Counted from the stretch's first letter, positions 1-6,810 are shown. The stretch is 9,848 nt of DNA from Candidatus Equibacterium intestinale (GCA_018064305.1 JAGHVP010000056.1:1-9848); one strand, 5' to 3'. Notes: generated by a model from the letters alone, not told the origin. Numbers and translations: made by a program.

Positions 1-607
1 TCTCAAGCCAGAGCCTGCTGTGGGTGCTTTTTCCTGTGCCGCTTTTCCCAAGGAAGAGAAAAGCCCTGCCTGAATTGCAAATCACCGACGCATGTATCTC
101 AAGAGTATTGTGAGGGCACGAAGCGAATGCAAACAGCAACATCAGGGCCGAGTTCACCAGCCCGATCAGTTCTGCAGGCTTGTCTGTATGCGGCAGGAAG
201 CGCGCTTGGGAGAAATCATCGCTGGCCAGCATCTCTGCACTGGCTCCAGCAGGGTCTTTCAGCTCGAAAAGCCAGTCGGAACCGGCACGGTAAAGGACGA
301 TCTGGATGCTGCCTTCCTCCGGCTCCGGTGCCAGCACCACAATCTTCTCTACATCAGGAAGTTCATCCACCAACATAAAGTTGAAGAGCAGCTGTGCGGC
401 TTCTGATGGTTCTGCATATTCAGATACGGCCGGTTCTGATGCAGCGGCGGCAGATTCTGATGCAGCGGCGGCAGATTCTGATGCAGCGGCGGCAGGGACC
501 TCAAAAGGCCCGTACTGCCCCAGCCTCTTCCAGAGCCCAGTGTCTTCCGGAAGGCTGATGCAGAACAAATGCCCTGCGACACGATAATATCTTGTGGTGT
601 ACGTCAT
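1..607 (-). CDS. HPr-kinase-like P-loop protein, partial (C-terminus beyond left edge)
   Basis: A frame that stays open from the ATG at 605-607 to the left edge, 202 visible codons with no stop. Near the visible end, residues 187-195 read GKSGTGKST, a Walker A (P-loop) motif, followed by HSRLWLE. It sits after a hydrophobic stretch (about 149-163) and the strand IHASVICNSGRAFLFLG. This arrangement resembles the HPr serine kinase-like ATP-binding proteins common as uncharacterised genes in Bacteroidales. The family call rests on the P-loop and its surroundings, and the rest of the kinase domain is outside the window. Residues 38-60 form an Ala/Ser/Glu-rich segment made of three 7-residue repeats. 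The start lies 4 nt after the antitoxin stop, so co-transcription with the toxin-antitoxin pair is likely. The substrate is unknown, and I would not assume that HPr itself is the target. The reading frame is convincing because it is long and carries a recognisable nucleotide-binding motif. Confidence 0.82.
   Translation of the reverse strand, partial: MTYTTRYYRVAGHLFCISLPEDTGLWKRLGQYGPFEVPAAAASESAAAASESAAAASEPAVSEYAEPSEAAQLLFNFMLVDELPDVEKIVVLAPEPEEGSIQIVLYRAGSDWLFELKDPAGASAEMLASDDFSQARFLPHTDKPAELIGLVNSALMLLFAFASCPHNTLEIHASVICNSGRAFLFLGKSGTGKSTHSRLWLE
434..496 (-). repeat. In-frame tandem repeat, 3 x 21 bp
   Basis: Three consecutive 21-bp units (434-454, 455-475, 476-496). The first two are identical and the third differs only in its last base on the plus strand. 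In the minus-strand frame of the P-loop gene each unit encodes AAAASES, the last copy ending in EP. The unit is a multiple of three, so gain or loss of copies by slippage would keep the gene in frame and only change the length of a probably flexible linker. Confidence 0.9.
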
Positions 608-611
608 GCTT

Positions 612-977
612 TTATATCTGTAAAGCAATAGACGGTGCAATTCCCAGCACCTTGCAGATTGCAGCAGCCTGTGACAGTGACGGCTCAGCCTTCTTTGAAA
701 GGAAATCGCTGATTCTGCTGGGTGAAACCCCAATAGATTCGGCGAGTGTTTTCTTTGTCATCTGAGCTTCCTTCAGTCTCAACTCGATCGTTTCATTGAA
801 TGAAGGTTTAGGTATAGGATAATGCTCTTTCTCATACCCCTCCACTATATCAGAGAAATGGCAGAGCTCCACACACTTCGGATCATCGAGCGGAGTAGCT
901 TCGCTGACAAGAGGCAGCAGCTCATCTATCCTCAGAAGAGCTGTTTCATACAATGCTTTTGTAATGACTGTTTCCAT
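612..977 (-). CDS. higA: HigA-like antitoxin, XRE-type helix-turn-helix
   Basis: 121 residues. The C-terminal half (about 62-116) is a helix-turn-helix of the XRE/Cro type: ELRLKEAQMTKKTLAESIGV followed by SPSRISDFL and a closing LGIAP helix. The N-terminal half (1-60) is the extension seen in HigA antitoxins of the COG5499 type, which usually binds the toxin. Expected role: neutralise the upstream HigB-like toxin by direct binding and repress the shared promoter through the helix-turn-helix. The gene starts 3 nt after the toxin stop, in the toxin-first order typical of higBA. The ATG at 975-977 is the natural start. The pair assignment is strong; the exact antitoxin subfamily is inferred from layout and motif. 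Confidence 0.87.
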   Translation of the reverse strand: METVITKALYETALLRIDELLPLVSEATPLDDPKCVELCHFSDIVEGYEKEHYPIPKPSFNETIELRLKEAQMTKKTLAESIGVSPSRISDFLSKKAEPSLSQAAAICKVLGIAPSIALQI

Positions 978-980
978 ATT

Positions 981-1274
981 TCATATTGTGTGGCAATCAA
1001 TTTTATCATATTCCTTGTTAGTTCCAACGAACCTTATGAACACTCGTTGTATTGTGAACTGTATCACTGCAACAATCCTGAATTTGTTTCCGCCAACGTC
1101 AAATATGAATCTCTGACCACCGATTGCATCAGTATGGTTGAAGATTGCCTTGACATCCGAGAAATTCTTCCATTCGCAATCACATACAGTGGCATACCAC
1201 TGCTGAATGGCCGTTTCAGCCTCAGGATGCTTTTCGTAGAACTCTTTCAGCTTTCTATGTGAAATAACATGCAT
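981..1274 (-). CDS. higB: HigB-like type II toxin, mRNA interferase
   Basis: 97 residues from the ATG at 1272-1274. A longer reading from a TTG at 1280 is possible but unlikely, because the family normally begins with M-x-V-I-S, here MHVISHRKL. Family-typical stretches are the WKNFSDVKAIF segment (about 35-45), GGNKFRIV (61-68) and the C-terminal VFIRFVGTNKEYDKID (78-93). These match the COG4680 HigB family, ribosome-associated or free endoribonucleases that cut mRNA and arrest growth. It is first in a two-gene operon with the HigA-like antitoxin 3 nt behind. Nothing looks truncated and the reading frame is intact, so the module appears functional. Confidence 0.88.
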   Translation of the reverse strand: MHVISHRKLKEFYEKHPEAETAIQQWYATVCDCEWKNFSDVKAIFNHTDAIGGQRFIFDVGGNKFRIVAVIQFTIQRVFIRFVGTNKEYDKIDCHTI

Positions 1275-1290
1275 ATACAAATGTATGCAT
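1269..1290. promoter_or_regulatory. Palindrome over the higB start, candidate HigA operator
   Basis: Perfect 7-bp arms, ATGCATA at 1269-1275 and TATGCAT at 1284-1290, enclose 8 bp. The palindrome covers both the -7 box and the higB start codon. HigA-type antitoxins usually repress their own operon by binding palindromes at the promoter, so this is the obvious operator candidate. The assignment is inferred from position and symmetry. Confidence 0.6.
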
Positions 1291-1309
1291 AAAATTTTTG
1301 AATAACAAA
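1278..1309 (-). promoter_or_regulatory. Bacteroides-type promoter of higBA
   Basis: On the minus strand, TTTG (1306-1309) is followed 20 nt later by TACATTTG (1278-1285), an exact match to the Bacteroides sigma-ABfr consensus TTTG / TAnnTTTG at about the usual spacing. Only three bases separate the -7 box from the higB ATG, so transcription should begin at or within a few bases of the start codon and give a leaderless or nearly leaderless mRNA. Confidence 0.65.
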
Positions 1310-1367
1310 AATAATTTGTAAGTCGTTTTGTATTTCAAAAAAAATAAACCCTTTAAAATGAATGTTT

Positions 1368-1751
1368 TTACTTTTCAGCAGCCTTCTTCCTTTCTTCCTT
1401 GATGCGGAGAAAAGTGGGCAGGCTGAAGAATACGAGAATCAAAACCCCGAATATACATTCCACGACCTCCCCGAAGCTCACAGGCATGAAGAACACTTTG
1501 GCAAGAAAGCAGAAAAGCCACATGAGGTAATTTGCAACAAGCAGGACGCTGATGGGCAGCTGATCCATATATTTCTTCAAGAGACCACGTTTGTGAAGCA
1601 CTATCGGAACCACTATAGAGGCTGCCAGAAATATCCCCGCCACAACAAGCAACGCCCCGTGCACGATATTATAATACCTGAGGCATCCCACAGAAAGCCC
1701 CGTCAGAAAGCCCCATAATATACATATTACAGAAAGGGATGCCTTATTCAT
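1368..1751 (-). CDS. Small four-helix membrane protein of unknown function
   Basis: 127 residues from the ATG at 1749-1751 (MNKASLSV). A TTG 12 nt upstream could add four residues but is less likely. Four hydrophobic segments are visible, at about 4-23, 30-52, 65-87 and 94-114. The tail is short, lysine/glutamate-rich (KEERKKAAEK) and probably cytoplasmic. The gene lies 24 nt after the pheT stop, so it is probably the last gene of the radical SAM-ftsY-pheT run. I do not recognise a named family or any catalytic motif. The continuous frame, membrane-protein composition and operon position support a real gene. A T-rich stretch follows the stop, but I see no convincing hairpin there. Confidence 0.75.
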   Translation of the reverse strand: MNKASLSVICILWGFLTGLSVGCLRYYNIVHGALLVVAGIFLAASIVVPIVLHKRGLLKKYMDQLPISVLLVANYLMWLFCFLAKVFFMPVSFGEVVECIFGVLILVFFSLPTFLRIKEERKKAAEK

Positions 1752-1775
1752 AACGCAAATCAAATCCGCCGCCGA

Positions 1776-4232
1776 TTATCGCAGCGTTGCACCGAACTTA
1801 TGTTCGAATGTACTGAGAAGTTTGTTCATGATACGCTCAACCGCTTCGTCGGTGAGTGTCTGCTCTGGATTCTGCAGCACGAAGTTCAATGCGTACTGCT
1901 TCTTCCCTTCGGGAATCTTATCGCCACGGTATACGTCGAACAGGCTCACGCTCTTGAGCAGCCCCTTCTCACACTGAAGAGCGCTCTTGCGCAGGTCGGC
2001 GAAGGAAACATTTTCGTCAACAAGAAGGGCAAGGTCGCGCTTGACCTCGGGATATTTGGGAAGCTCGCTGTATTTGACCTTGTTGCGGCGGATAACCTCC
2101 ATGAGGGTCTTCCATGAGATCTCTGCCACGAATACAGGCTGCTTGATGTCGAATGCCTTCATCATCGCTTTGTTTACAACGCCGAATGTCGCAAAAGGCC
2201 TGCCCTGGAGTGAATATGTGAGGCCTTCGCTGAAAATGTCTGCAGGTGCCGGAGCCGCCTCCATATCGTAAAGGTTCATGCCGAAACGGCGGGTGAGCAG
2301 CTCTACATATCCCTTGAGCTCGAAGTAAGCGCCCTCACCTATCTCGTTGCGCCATGCCTTCACTGCAGGAGAGCTTATCACCAGGGCTATCTTGAGCTCC
2401 TCATGATAATTCTTGAGGTTTGCTCCTGCCTGGGGCTCGTCTGAAGGAGTATAGCTGTACACATTACCGATCTCGTACATCCTGACAGAGTTTACCTGAT
2501 GCTTGATATTGAATGAAACTGTCTCGAGAGCACCCATGATCAGCGTCTGACGCATGCAGTTGAGATCAGCGCTCAGAGGGTTGAGAAGCTTTACGCAGTT
2601 TGCCTCTGGCCATGTCTGCAGTTTTGTATAGTATGCGCTCTTTGTGAGCGAATTGTTCATGATTTCAAGGAAGCCCTTGTTTGTAAAGAAGTTTGAGATA
2701 TCCTGACGGATAGCTTCCGGGTCGGGATGGGGTGTGGGCTGAACCGACATCTTCATGTTCACAGGGAGTTCGATGTTGTTGTAACCGTAGATGCGGAGAA
2801 TCTCTTCGATCACGTCGCACTCGCGGGTCACATCCACACGGTAGGCAGGCACTGCCACACGGCATCCAGCCTCGTTCTCAGAAAGTATTTCAAACTCAAG
2901 GTACTTGAGAATATCCTTAACGGTCTGTACACCGATATTCTTGCCGATAAGGCTGAATATGCGCCCATATTCCATATCCACTTCTGCCTTTTTGAAAGGC
3001 ACAGGATAGAATTCCTGAGGCTCACCAACGATCTGCCCTCCAGCCAGGCTCACGATAAGGTCTGCCGCACGGCGCGCTGCAACCATTGTGTTGCAGGGGT
3101 CTATACCGCGTTCATATCTGAATGAAGCATCTGTCTTGAGGGCGAACCGCTTCGAGGTCTTGCGGATAGAAACAGGGTTGAAATAAGCAACCTCCAGGAA
3201 AACGTCTGTAGTTGACTCTGTCACACCCGACTTGTCACCGCCGAACACACCTGCTATACACATTGGTTCATTTGCATTTGCGATTACAAGGTCGGCTGTT
3301 GTAAGAGTTCTTTCAACACCGTCGAGAGTCACAATCTTCTCACCTTCCTTTGCTGTGCGCACAATCACTTTGCCACCGTCTATCTTCGCCAGGTCGAACA
3401 CGTGCAGAGGCTGGCAGTATTCATTGAGGATGAAGTTTGTGATGTCGACTATGTTGTTGATGGGACGCTGGCCAACGGCATTCAGGCGGTCGCGCAGCCA
3501 CTCGGGAGAGGGAGCTACCTTCACCCCCTTGATGGTGATGCCGATGTATCGCGGTGCAAGCTCGGGAGCCTGAACCTCTACCGGCACTGCCTCACCTGCA
3601 CCTTTCAGCTTCACTGCAGGCTCAGGAAGAGTCCACTCGGCAGCAATGCCGTTCAGCTTGCAGTAAGCATAAAGGTCACGTGCCACACCGATGTGTGAGG
3701 CACCGTCTACTCGGTTGGGAGTAAGTCCTATTTCATAAACCGTATCGCTCTTTAGCTGGAGGTAGTCCTTTGCAGGAGTACCGGGAACAGCAGCGGGGTC
3801 GAGCACCATGATGCCGGCGTGGTCCTCACCTATTCCAAGTTCGTCCTGAGCGCATATCATACCGAAGCTCTCCACGCCGCGGATCTTCGATTTCTTGAGT
3901 TTCAGCTCTTCGCCATGGATGTCCACCAGCGTTGTGCCTACAGTTGCAAGCATCACTTTCTGGCCTGCGGCAACATTGGGCGCACCACAGACAACCTGCA
4001 GAGGCTCTGCCTCACCGATGTCGAGCTTTGTGATGTGGAGGTGGTCACTGTCGGGGTGCTCTACACACTCCAGGACGTGTGCAACCACAACGCCTGCCAG
4101 ACCGCCGGGGATCTGTTCTACTGTCTCTTCATGCTCCACCTCGAGACCGGTGGATGTCAAAATCTGTGATACCTGTGCGGGGGTAAGATCAAACTTAAGG
4201 TAATCTTTCAGCCAGTTATATGAAATAGTCAT
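1776..4232 (-). CDS. pheT: Phenylalanyl-tRNA synthetase beta subunit
   Basis: 818 residues, the usual length for bacterial PheT. It is the tRNA-binding and editing subunit of the cytoplasmic alpha2-beta2 enzyme that charges tRNA-Phe. Domains in order: an EMAPII-like tRNA-binding fold (about 43-152, with HPDSDHLHI and VCGAPNV); the B3/B4 region that hydrolyses mischarged Tyr-tRNA-Phe (about 220-395, with RPINNIVDITNF); B5 (about 410-480, with EEILRIYGYNNI); the catalytic-like core (about 500-705); and the C-terminal anticodon-binding FDX-ACB domain (about 724-818, starting at YPEVKRDLALLVDE). The ATG at 4230-4232 gives the family-typical MTISYNWLKDYL start. ftsY ends 14 nt upstream. The partner pheS is not in the window. 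No Shine-Dalgarno is visible. Confidence 0.98.
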   Translation of the reverse strand: MTISYNWLKDYLKFDLTPAQVSQILTSTGLEVEHEETVEQIPGGLAGVVVAHVLECVEHPDSDHLHITKLDIGEAEPLQVVCGAPNVAAGQKVMLATVGTTLVDIHGEELKLKKSKIRGVESFGMICAQDELGIGEDHAGIMVLDPAAVPGTPAKDYLQLKSDTVYEIGLTPNRVDGASHIGVARDLYAYCKLNGIAAEWTLPEPAVKLKGAGEAVPVEVQAPELAPRYIGITIKGVKVAPSPEWLRDRLNAVGQRPINNIVDITNFILNEYCQPLHVFDLAKIDGGKVIVRTAKEGEKIVTLDGVERTLTTADLVIANANEPMCIAGVFGGDKSGVTESTTDVFLEVAYFNPVSIRKTSKRFALKTDASFRYERGIDPCNTMVAARRAADLIVSLAGGQIVGEPQEFYPVPFKKAEVDMEYGRIFSLIGKNIGVQTVKDILKYLEFEILSENEAGCRVAVPAYRVDVTRECDVIEEILRIYGYNNIELPVNMKMSVQPTPHPDPEAIRQDISNFFTNKGFLEIMNNSLTKSAYYTKLQTWPEANCVKLLNPLSADLNCMRQTLIMGALETVSFNIKHQVNSVRMYEIGNVYSYTPSDEPQAGANLKNYHEELKIALVISSPAVKAWRNEIGEGAYFELKGYVELLTRRFGMNLYDMEAAPAPADIFSEGLTYSLQGRPFATFGVVNKAMMKAFDIKQPVFVAEISWKTLMEVIRRNKVKYSELPKYPEVKRDLALLVDENVSFADLRKSALQCEKGLLKSVSLFDVYRGDKIPEGKKQYALNFVLQNPEQTLTDEAVERIMNKLLSTFEHKFGATLR

Positions 4233-4246
4233 GTTGATATATGGTT

Positions 4247-5218
4247 TTACTTGAACAATGATTCTACATAATCCTTTTTGTCAAAGAGGCGGAGGTCCTC
4301 TATCTTTTCTCCCACTCCGATAAACTTGATGGGGATCTTGAACTGATCGCTGATACCTATCACAACGCCGCCCTTGGCAGTACCGTCAAGCTTGGTTACT
4401 GCAAGCGCTGTGACATCGGTAGCCTTGGTGAACTCCTGTGCCTGTATGAAGCCGTTCTGACCGGTTGATCCGTCAATTACAAGAAGCACTTCGTGAGGTG
4501 CATCCGGCACCACCTTGCGCATCACATTGCGGATCTTGGTGAGTTCGTTCATCAGACCCACCTTGTTGTGCAGACGGCCGGCCGTGTCGATAATGACTAC
4601 GTCGGCATCTTTCGCAACGGCAGATTTGAGGGTGTCGTATGCCACTGATGCGGGGTCACTTCCCATCTCTTGTTTAACGATGTCAACTCCCGCACGCTCA
4701 GCCCATACAACAAGTTGGTCAACAGCCGCAGCGCGGAATGTATCGGCAGCACCGAGCACCACTTTCTTACCTTCGGACTTAAGCTGTGCTGCAAGCTTTC
4801 CAATGGTGGTGGTCTTGCCCACACCGTTCACTCCCACAACCATCATCACATACGGTTTCTTGCTGAAGTCAAACGGCTCCTGCACCTGCCCGTCACCTGC
4901 TATCAGACCTTCTATCTCCTCGCAAAGGATACGGTTAAGCCCCTCTGTATTAAGATATTTATCTTTTTGAACTCTGTTTTCAAGGAGTTCAATTATTTTC
5001 ATTGTTGTATCAACGCCCACATCTGAAGTAATGAGCGCTTCCTCGATAGAGTCAAGGACCTGGTCGTCCACCACGCTCTTTCCGAGCACGGCGAGCTGGA
5101 TTTTCTCGAAAATGGACTGTTTGGTTTTGCCAAGCCCCTCTTCCAATGCCTGCTTGTCCTGCTTTATCTCCTGCTCAGAAGCAGCTTTTTTCTTTCCGAA
5201 AATGCCAAATAATCCCAT
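4247..5218 (-). CDS. ftsY: Signal recognition particle receptor FtsY
   Basis: 323 residues. FtsY is the SRP receptor GTPase that docks ribosome-SRP complexes at the inner membrane for co-translational insertion of membrane proteins. It has a short, charged N-terminus without the long acidic A domain of E. coli, then the N domain (about 30-110) and the G domain. GTPase motifs are all present: P-loop GVNGVGKTT (129-137), DTFRAAA (159-165), DTAGR (211-215), TKLDG (275-279) and the closing GVGEKIEDLR (301-310). The N-terminal MGLFGIFGKKK is a plausible amphipathic, basic membrane-targeting segment. It sits 14 nt after the radical SAM gene and 14 nt before pheT, so the three are probably co-transcribed. 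The spacer before the ATG (AACGTATTTGTTAT) has no Shine-Dalgarno. Confidence 0.98.
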   Translation of the reverse strand: MGLFGIFGKKKAASEQEIKQDKQALEEGLGKTKQSIFEKIQLAVLGKSVVDDQVLDSIEEALITSDVGVDTTMKIIELLENRVQKDKYLNTEGLNRILCEEIEGLIAGDGQVQEPFDFSKKPYVMMVVGVNGVGKTTTIGKLAAQLKSEGKKVVLGAADTFRAAAVDQLVVWAERAGVDIVKQEMGSDPASVAYDTLKSAVAKDADVVIIDTAGRLHNKVGLMNELTKIRNVMRKVVPDAPHEVLLVIDGSTGQNGFIQAQEFTKATDVTALAVTKLDGTAKGGVVIGISDQFKIPIKFIGVGEKIEDLRLFDKKDYVESLFK

Positions 5219-5232
5219 ATAACAAATACGTT

Positions 5233-6009
5233 TTAAGCGTTAATCTGTATATTAAAACCGTCTTTCAGCAAAGGAGCCGCTATCTCTGCAAGTTTCTCTG
5301 CCGATACCTTCTCCAAGCCGGCAACAGGTGTGTCGCGATCTATGCTGTATATCATTATCTTCCCTGGATTCACAGCCCGCACTGCAGAATACCAGGCGTC
5401 CAGAGCATCGGGAGTGGTGTTGTCAACCACATCTCCCTGAACGAACATCGTCTGGATTATGAACTTGAAATCCAATTCCTTGAATCTGCCGACCGTCTCT
5501 TCGACAGAATAAGTGCTGCACGGACGGTTCATCTTCTTCGCCAGATCTTCTGTGCCGGCATCAAGTTTCAAGATAGGATTGTCGATTTTAGAGAGGGCGG
5601 CGGCAATTTCAGGTTTGTGAACCATAGTGGCATTCGAGAACACACTTATCACAGCCTTAGGGAAATATTTATCGCGCGCTTCAACAACGCAGTCGATGAT
5701 CTCTGCAAAGCCGGGGTGAAGCGTGGGCTCGCCGTTTCCGGTGAATGAAATCGAATCGACCTCCGCCCCTTCAGAGGCAAGGGCCTTGAACCGCACGGCA
5801 ACCGCCTCTTTCACTTCAACCGTAGACGGAAGGGTGCTGCAGCTTCCGGCATCTGCACCCACCGCCTTCCTACTGCCGCACTCACAGTAGACACAGTCAA
5901 ACGAACATACCTTACAACCTGTAGGCAACAGGTTGATCCCCAATGAATTGCCGACCCTGCGGGAATGTATCGGACCGAACACTATTTCTTTCCAGAGGAA
6001 TGTAGGCAT
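5233..6009 (-). CDS. Radical SAM protein, COG0731-like
   Basis: 258 residues. The cluster-binding cysteines are C35, C39 and C42 in CSFDCVYC, the CX3CX2C signature that holds a [4Fe-4S] cluster and reductively cleaves S-adenosylmethionine. An SFTGNGEPTLHP stretch (about 88-99) is the glycine-rich SAM-binding motif. The N-terminal FGPIHSRRVGNSLGINLLP matches the COG0731 group of Fe-S oxidoreductases, related to the TYW1 wybutosine enzymes. Extra cysteines (C32, C44, C57) lie near the signature. The substrate is unknown; an RNA or translation-related role fits the neighbours but is only inference. The ATG at 6007-6009 is the natural start, 87 nt after the DUF4295 stop and behind a terminator-like hairpin. 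ftsY begins 14 nt downstream. Confidence 0.9.
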   Translation of the reverse strand: MPTFLWKEIVFGPIHSRRVGNSLGINLLPTGCKVCSFDCVYCECGSRKAVGADAGSCSTLPSTVEVKEAVAVRFKALASEGAEVDSISFTGNGEPTLHPGFAEIIDCVVEARDKYFPKAVISVFSNATMVHKPEIAAALSKIDNPILKLDAGTEDLAKKMNRPCSTYSVEETVGRFKELDFKFIIQTMFVQGDVVDNTTPDALDAWYSAVRAVNPGKIMIYSIDRDTPVAGLEKVSAEKLAEIAAPLLKDGFNIQINA

Positions 6010-6039
6010 GAATAATTGACCAAGCTACCTATTAAACAA

Positions 6040-6070
6040 CGAAAAGACGCACCACCGAAAAGGTACGTCT
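6040..6070 (-). terminator. Intrinsic terminator of the rpmB-rpmG-DUF4295 operon
   Basis: On the minus strand AGACGTACC pairs with GGTGCGTCT (one G-U pair) around an 8-nt loop. The downstream arm runs into TTTTCGTTGTTT. It starts 26 nt after the DUF4295 stop, in the right place to end the small-ribosomal-protein transcript before the radical SAM gene. The stem is moderate and the T-run is interrupted, so some read-through is possible. Confidence 0.6.
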
Positions 6071-6096
6071 TCTGTTATAAGTAAAACGCATCAGAA

Positions 6097-6258
6097 TTAT
6101 TTCTGAGCGAAGAAATCTTTAACCTTCTCAGTGGGAACGAATTCCTCTTTGAATGCGTAAGCACCTGTGCGCTCTGACTTCACCATGCGGATGCATTTAA
6201 CAACACTTTTCTGTTGTGCCCTGTCGCCGCCGAATGTTGCAACTGCTTTCTTTGCCAT
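6097..6258 (-). CDS. DUF4295 protein, Bacteroidetes-specific small ribosome-associated protein
   Basis: 53 residues, beginning MAKKAVATFGG and ending VKDFFAQK, with the conserved centre KSERTGAYAFKEEFVP. This is the DUF4295 family, found in Bacteroidetes directly behind rpmB and rpmG. The protein is basic and very short, like a ribosomal protein. From memory, cryo-EM of the Flavobacterium johnsoniae ribosome revealed a phylum-specific large-subunit protein called bL38; I believe this family corresponds to it, but cannot confirm that here. It starts 24 nt after rpmG and ends before a terminator, so it is the third gene of the operon. The single cysteine (C21) does not suggest a zinc site. Confidence 0.9.
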   Translation of the reverse strand: MAKKAVATFGGDRAQQKSVVKCIRMVKSERTGAYAFKEEFVPTEKVKDFFAQK

Positions 6259-6282
6259 AGTACGATAGTTATTTAAGTGTTA

Positions 6283-6465
6283 TTATTTAATCTCCTTGTG
6301 AAGAGTCATCTTGCGCAAATAGGGATTGTATTTCATACGCTCCAATTTGTCAGGAGTATTCTTTTTGTTTTTGGTTGTTACGTATCTTGAGATACCGGGA
6401 ACACCGCTTTCTTTCTGCTCGGTGCACTCGAGAATAACCTGTACTCTGTTACCTTTCTTTGCCAT
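6283..6465 (-). CDS. rpmG: 50S ribosomal protein L33 (bL33)
   Basis: 60 residues, MAKKGNRVQVILECTEQ at the start and the family-typical RYVTTKNKKNTPDKLERMKYNPYLRK in the body, written here in two parts: RYVTTKNKKNT (27-37) and PDKLERMKYNPYLRK (38-52). It is a large-subunit protein near the exit-tRNA site. Only one cysteine (C14) remains, so this is the form without the four-cysteine zinc site. It starts 12 nt after the rpmB stop and is followed after 24 nt by DUF4295. Confidence 0.97.
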   Translation of the reverse strand: MAKKGNRVQVILECTEQKESGVPGISRYVTTKNKKNTPDKLERMKYNPYLRKMTLHKEIK

Positions 6466-6477
6466 AGCCCTGAACTT

Positions 6478-6720
6478 TTAAACTAATTTGATTAAACCTT
6501 TGGCTTCTGCGCGTTTCAAAGTCTCGGCAAGACCATTCTTGTAGATAGTCTTCATACCATTGCAAGAAACCTTCAATGTGATAAAACGGCCCTCTTCCTC
6601 TGACCAGAATCTTTTGGTCTTGAGGTTGGGAGCGAACTCGCGTTTTGTACGCCTTTTAGAATGGGAAACGTTGTTTCCTACCATTCTTTTCTTTCCTGTA
6701 ACCTGACAAACTCGTGACAT
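6478..6720 (-). CDS. rpmB: 50S ribosomal protein L28 (bL28)
   Basis: 80 residues from the ATG at 6718-6720. The frame is open a further 18 codons upstream, but the conserved L28 N-terminus MSRVCQVTGKK fixes this start, and the upstream stretch contains the promoter. Typical features are the early VTGKK, then GNNVSHSKRRTKR (18-30) and the C-terminal helix AETLKRAEAKGL. It is a large-subunit protein needed for subunit assembly. First gene of the rpmB-rpmG-DUF4295 operon. Confidence 0.97.
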   Translation of the reverse strand: MSRVCQVTGKKRMVGNNVSHSKRRTKREFAPNLKTKRFWSEEEGRFITLKVSCNGMKTIYKNGLAETLKRAEAKGLIKLV

Positions 6721-6743
6721 ATGTGTATCTATTTTTATATTTC

Positions 6744-6775
6744 CAAATTGAGTGTCCTCTAAATAGGGCTGCAAA
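6744..6775 (-). promoter_or_regulatory. Bacteroides-type promoter of the rpmB operon
   Basis: On the minus strand TTTG (6772-6775) is followed 20 nt later by TCAATTTG (6744-6751), which matches the TAnnTTTG -7 consensus in all fixed positions but one. The spacing equals that of the higBA promoter in this window. It would give a 5' leader of about 15-20 nt before the rpmB ATG, with an A/T-rich stretch and no Shine-Dalgarno. Confidence 0.55.
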
Positions 6776-6791
6776 TATCTTGATTTTTAAT

Positions 6792-6810
6792 TAAAAAACC
6801 AAATTTTTTA
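6792..6810 (-). terminator. Weak A/T-only hairpin after lepB
   Basis: TAAAAAA (6792-6798) and TTTTTTA (6804-6810) can pair around a 5-nt loop, overlapping the lepB stop codon, with A/T-rich sequence beyond. All pairs are A-T, so as a terminator it would be weak. It separates lepB from the rpmB promoter. Confidence 0.3.

Noticed and set aside
92..587. Plus-strand and alternative minus-strand reading frames at the left end, some up to 104 residues
   Set aside because: They overlap the minus-strand P-loop frame, which is longer, continuous from 607 to the edge and carries a Walker A motif. The others are low-complexity shadows of the 21-bp repeat.
822..1262. Plus-strand frame of 146 residues over higBA
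   Set aside because: It is antisense to two well-recognised genes and shows no family features.
1278..1280. TTG as the start of higB
   Set aside because: It lies inside the -7 promoter box and adds residues absent from the family; the ATG at 1272-1274 fits better.
1311..1367. Terminator after the small membrane protein
   Set aside because: There is a T-rich run (TTTATTTTTTTT on the minus strand), but no stable stem precedes it.
6721..6774. Longer L28 with 18 extra N-terminal residues
   Set aside because: The extension contains the likely promoter region, and the family begins at MSRVCQVTGKK.
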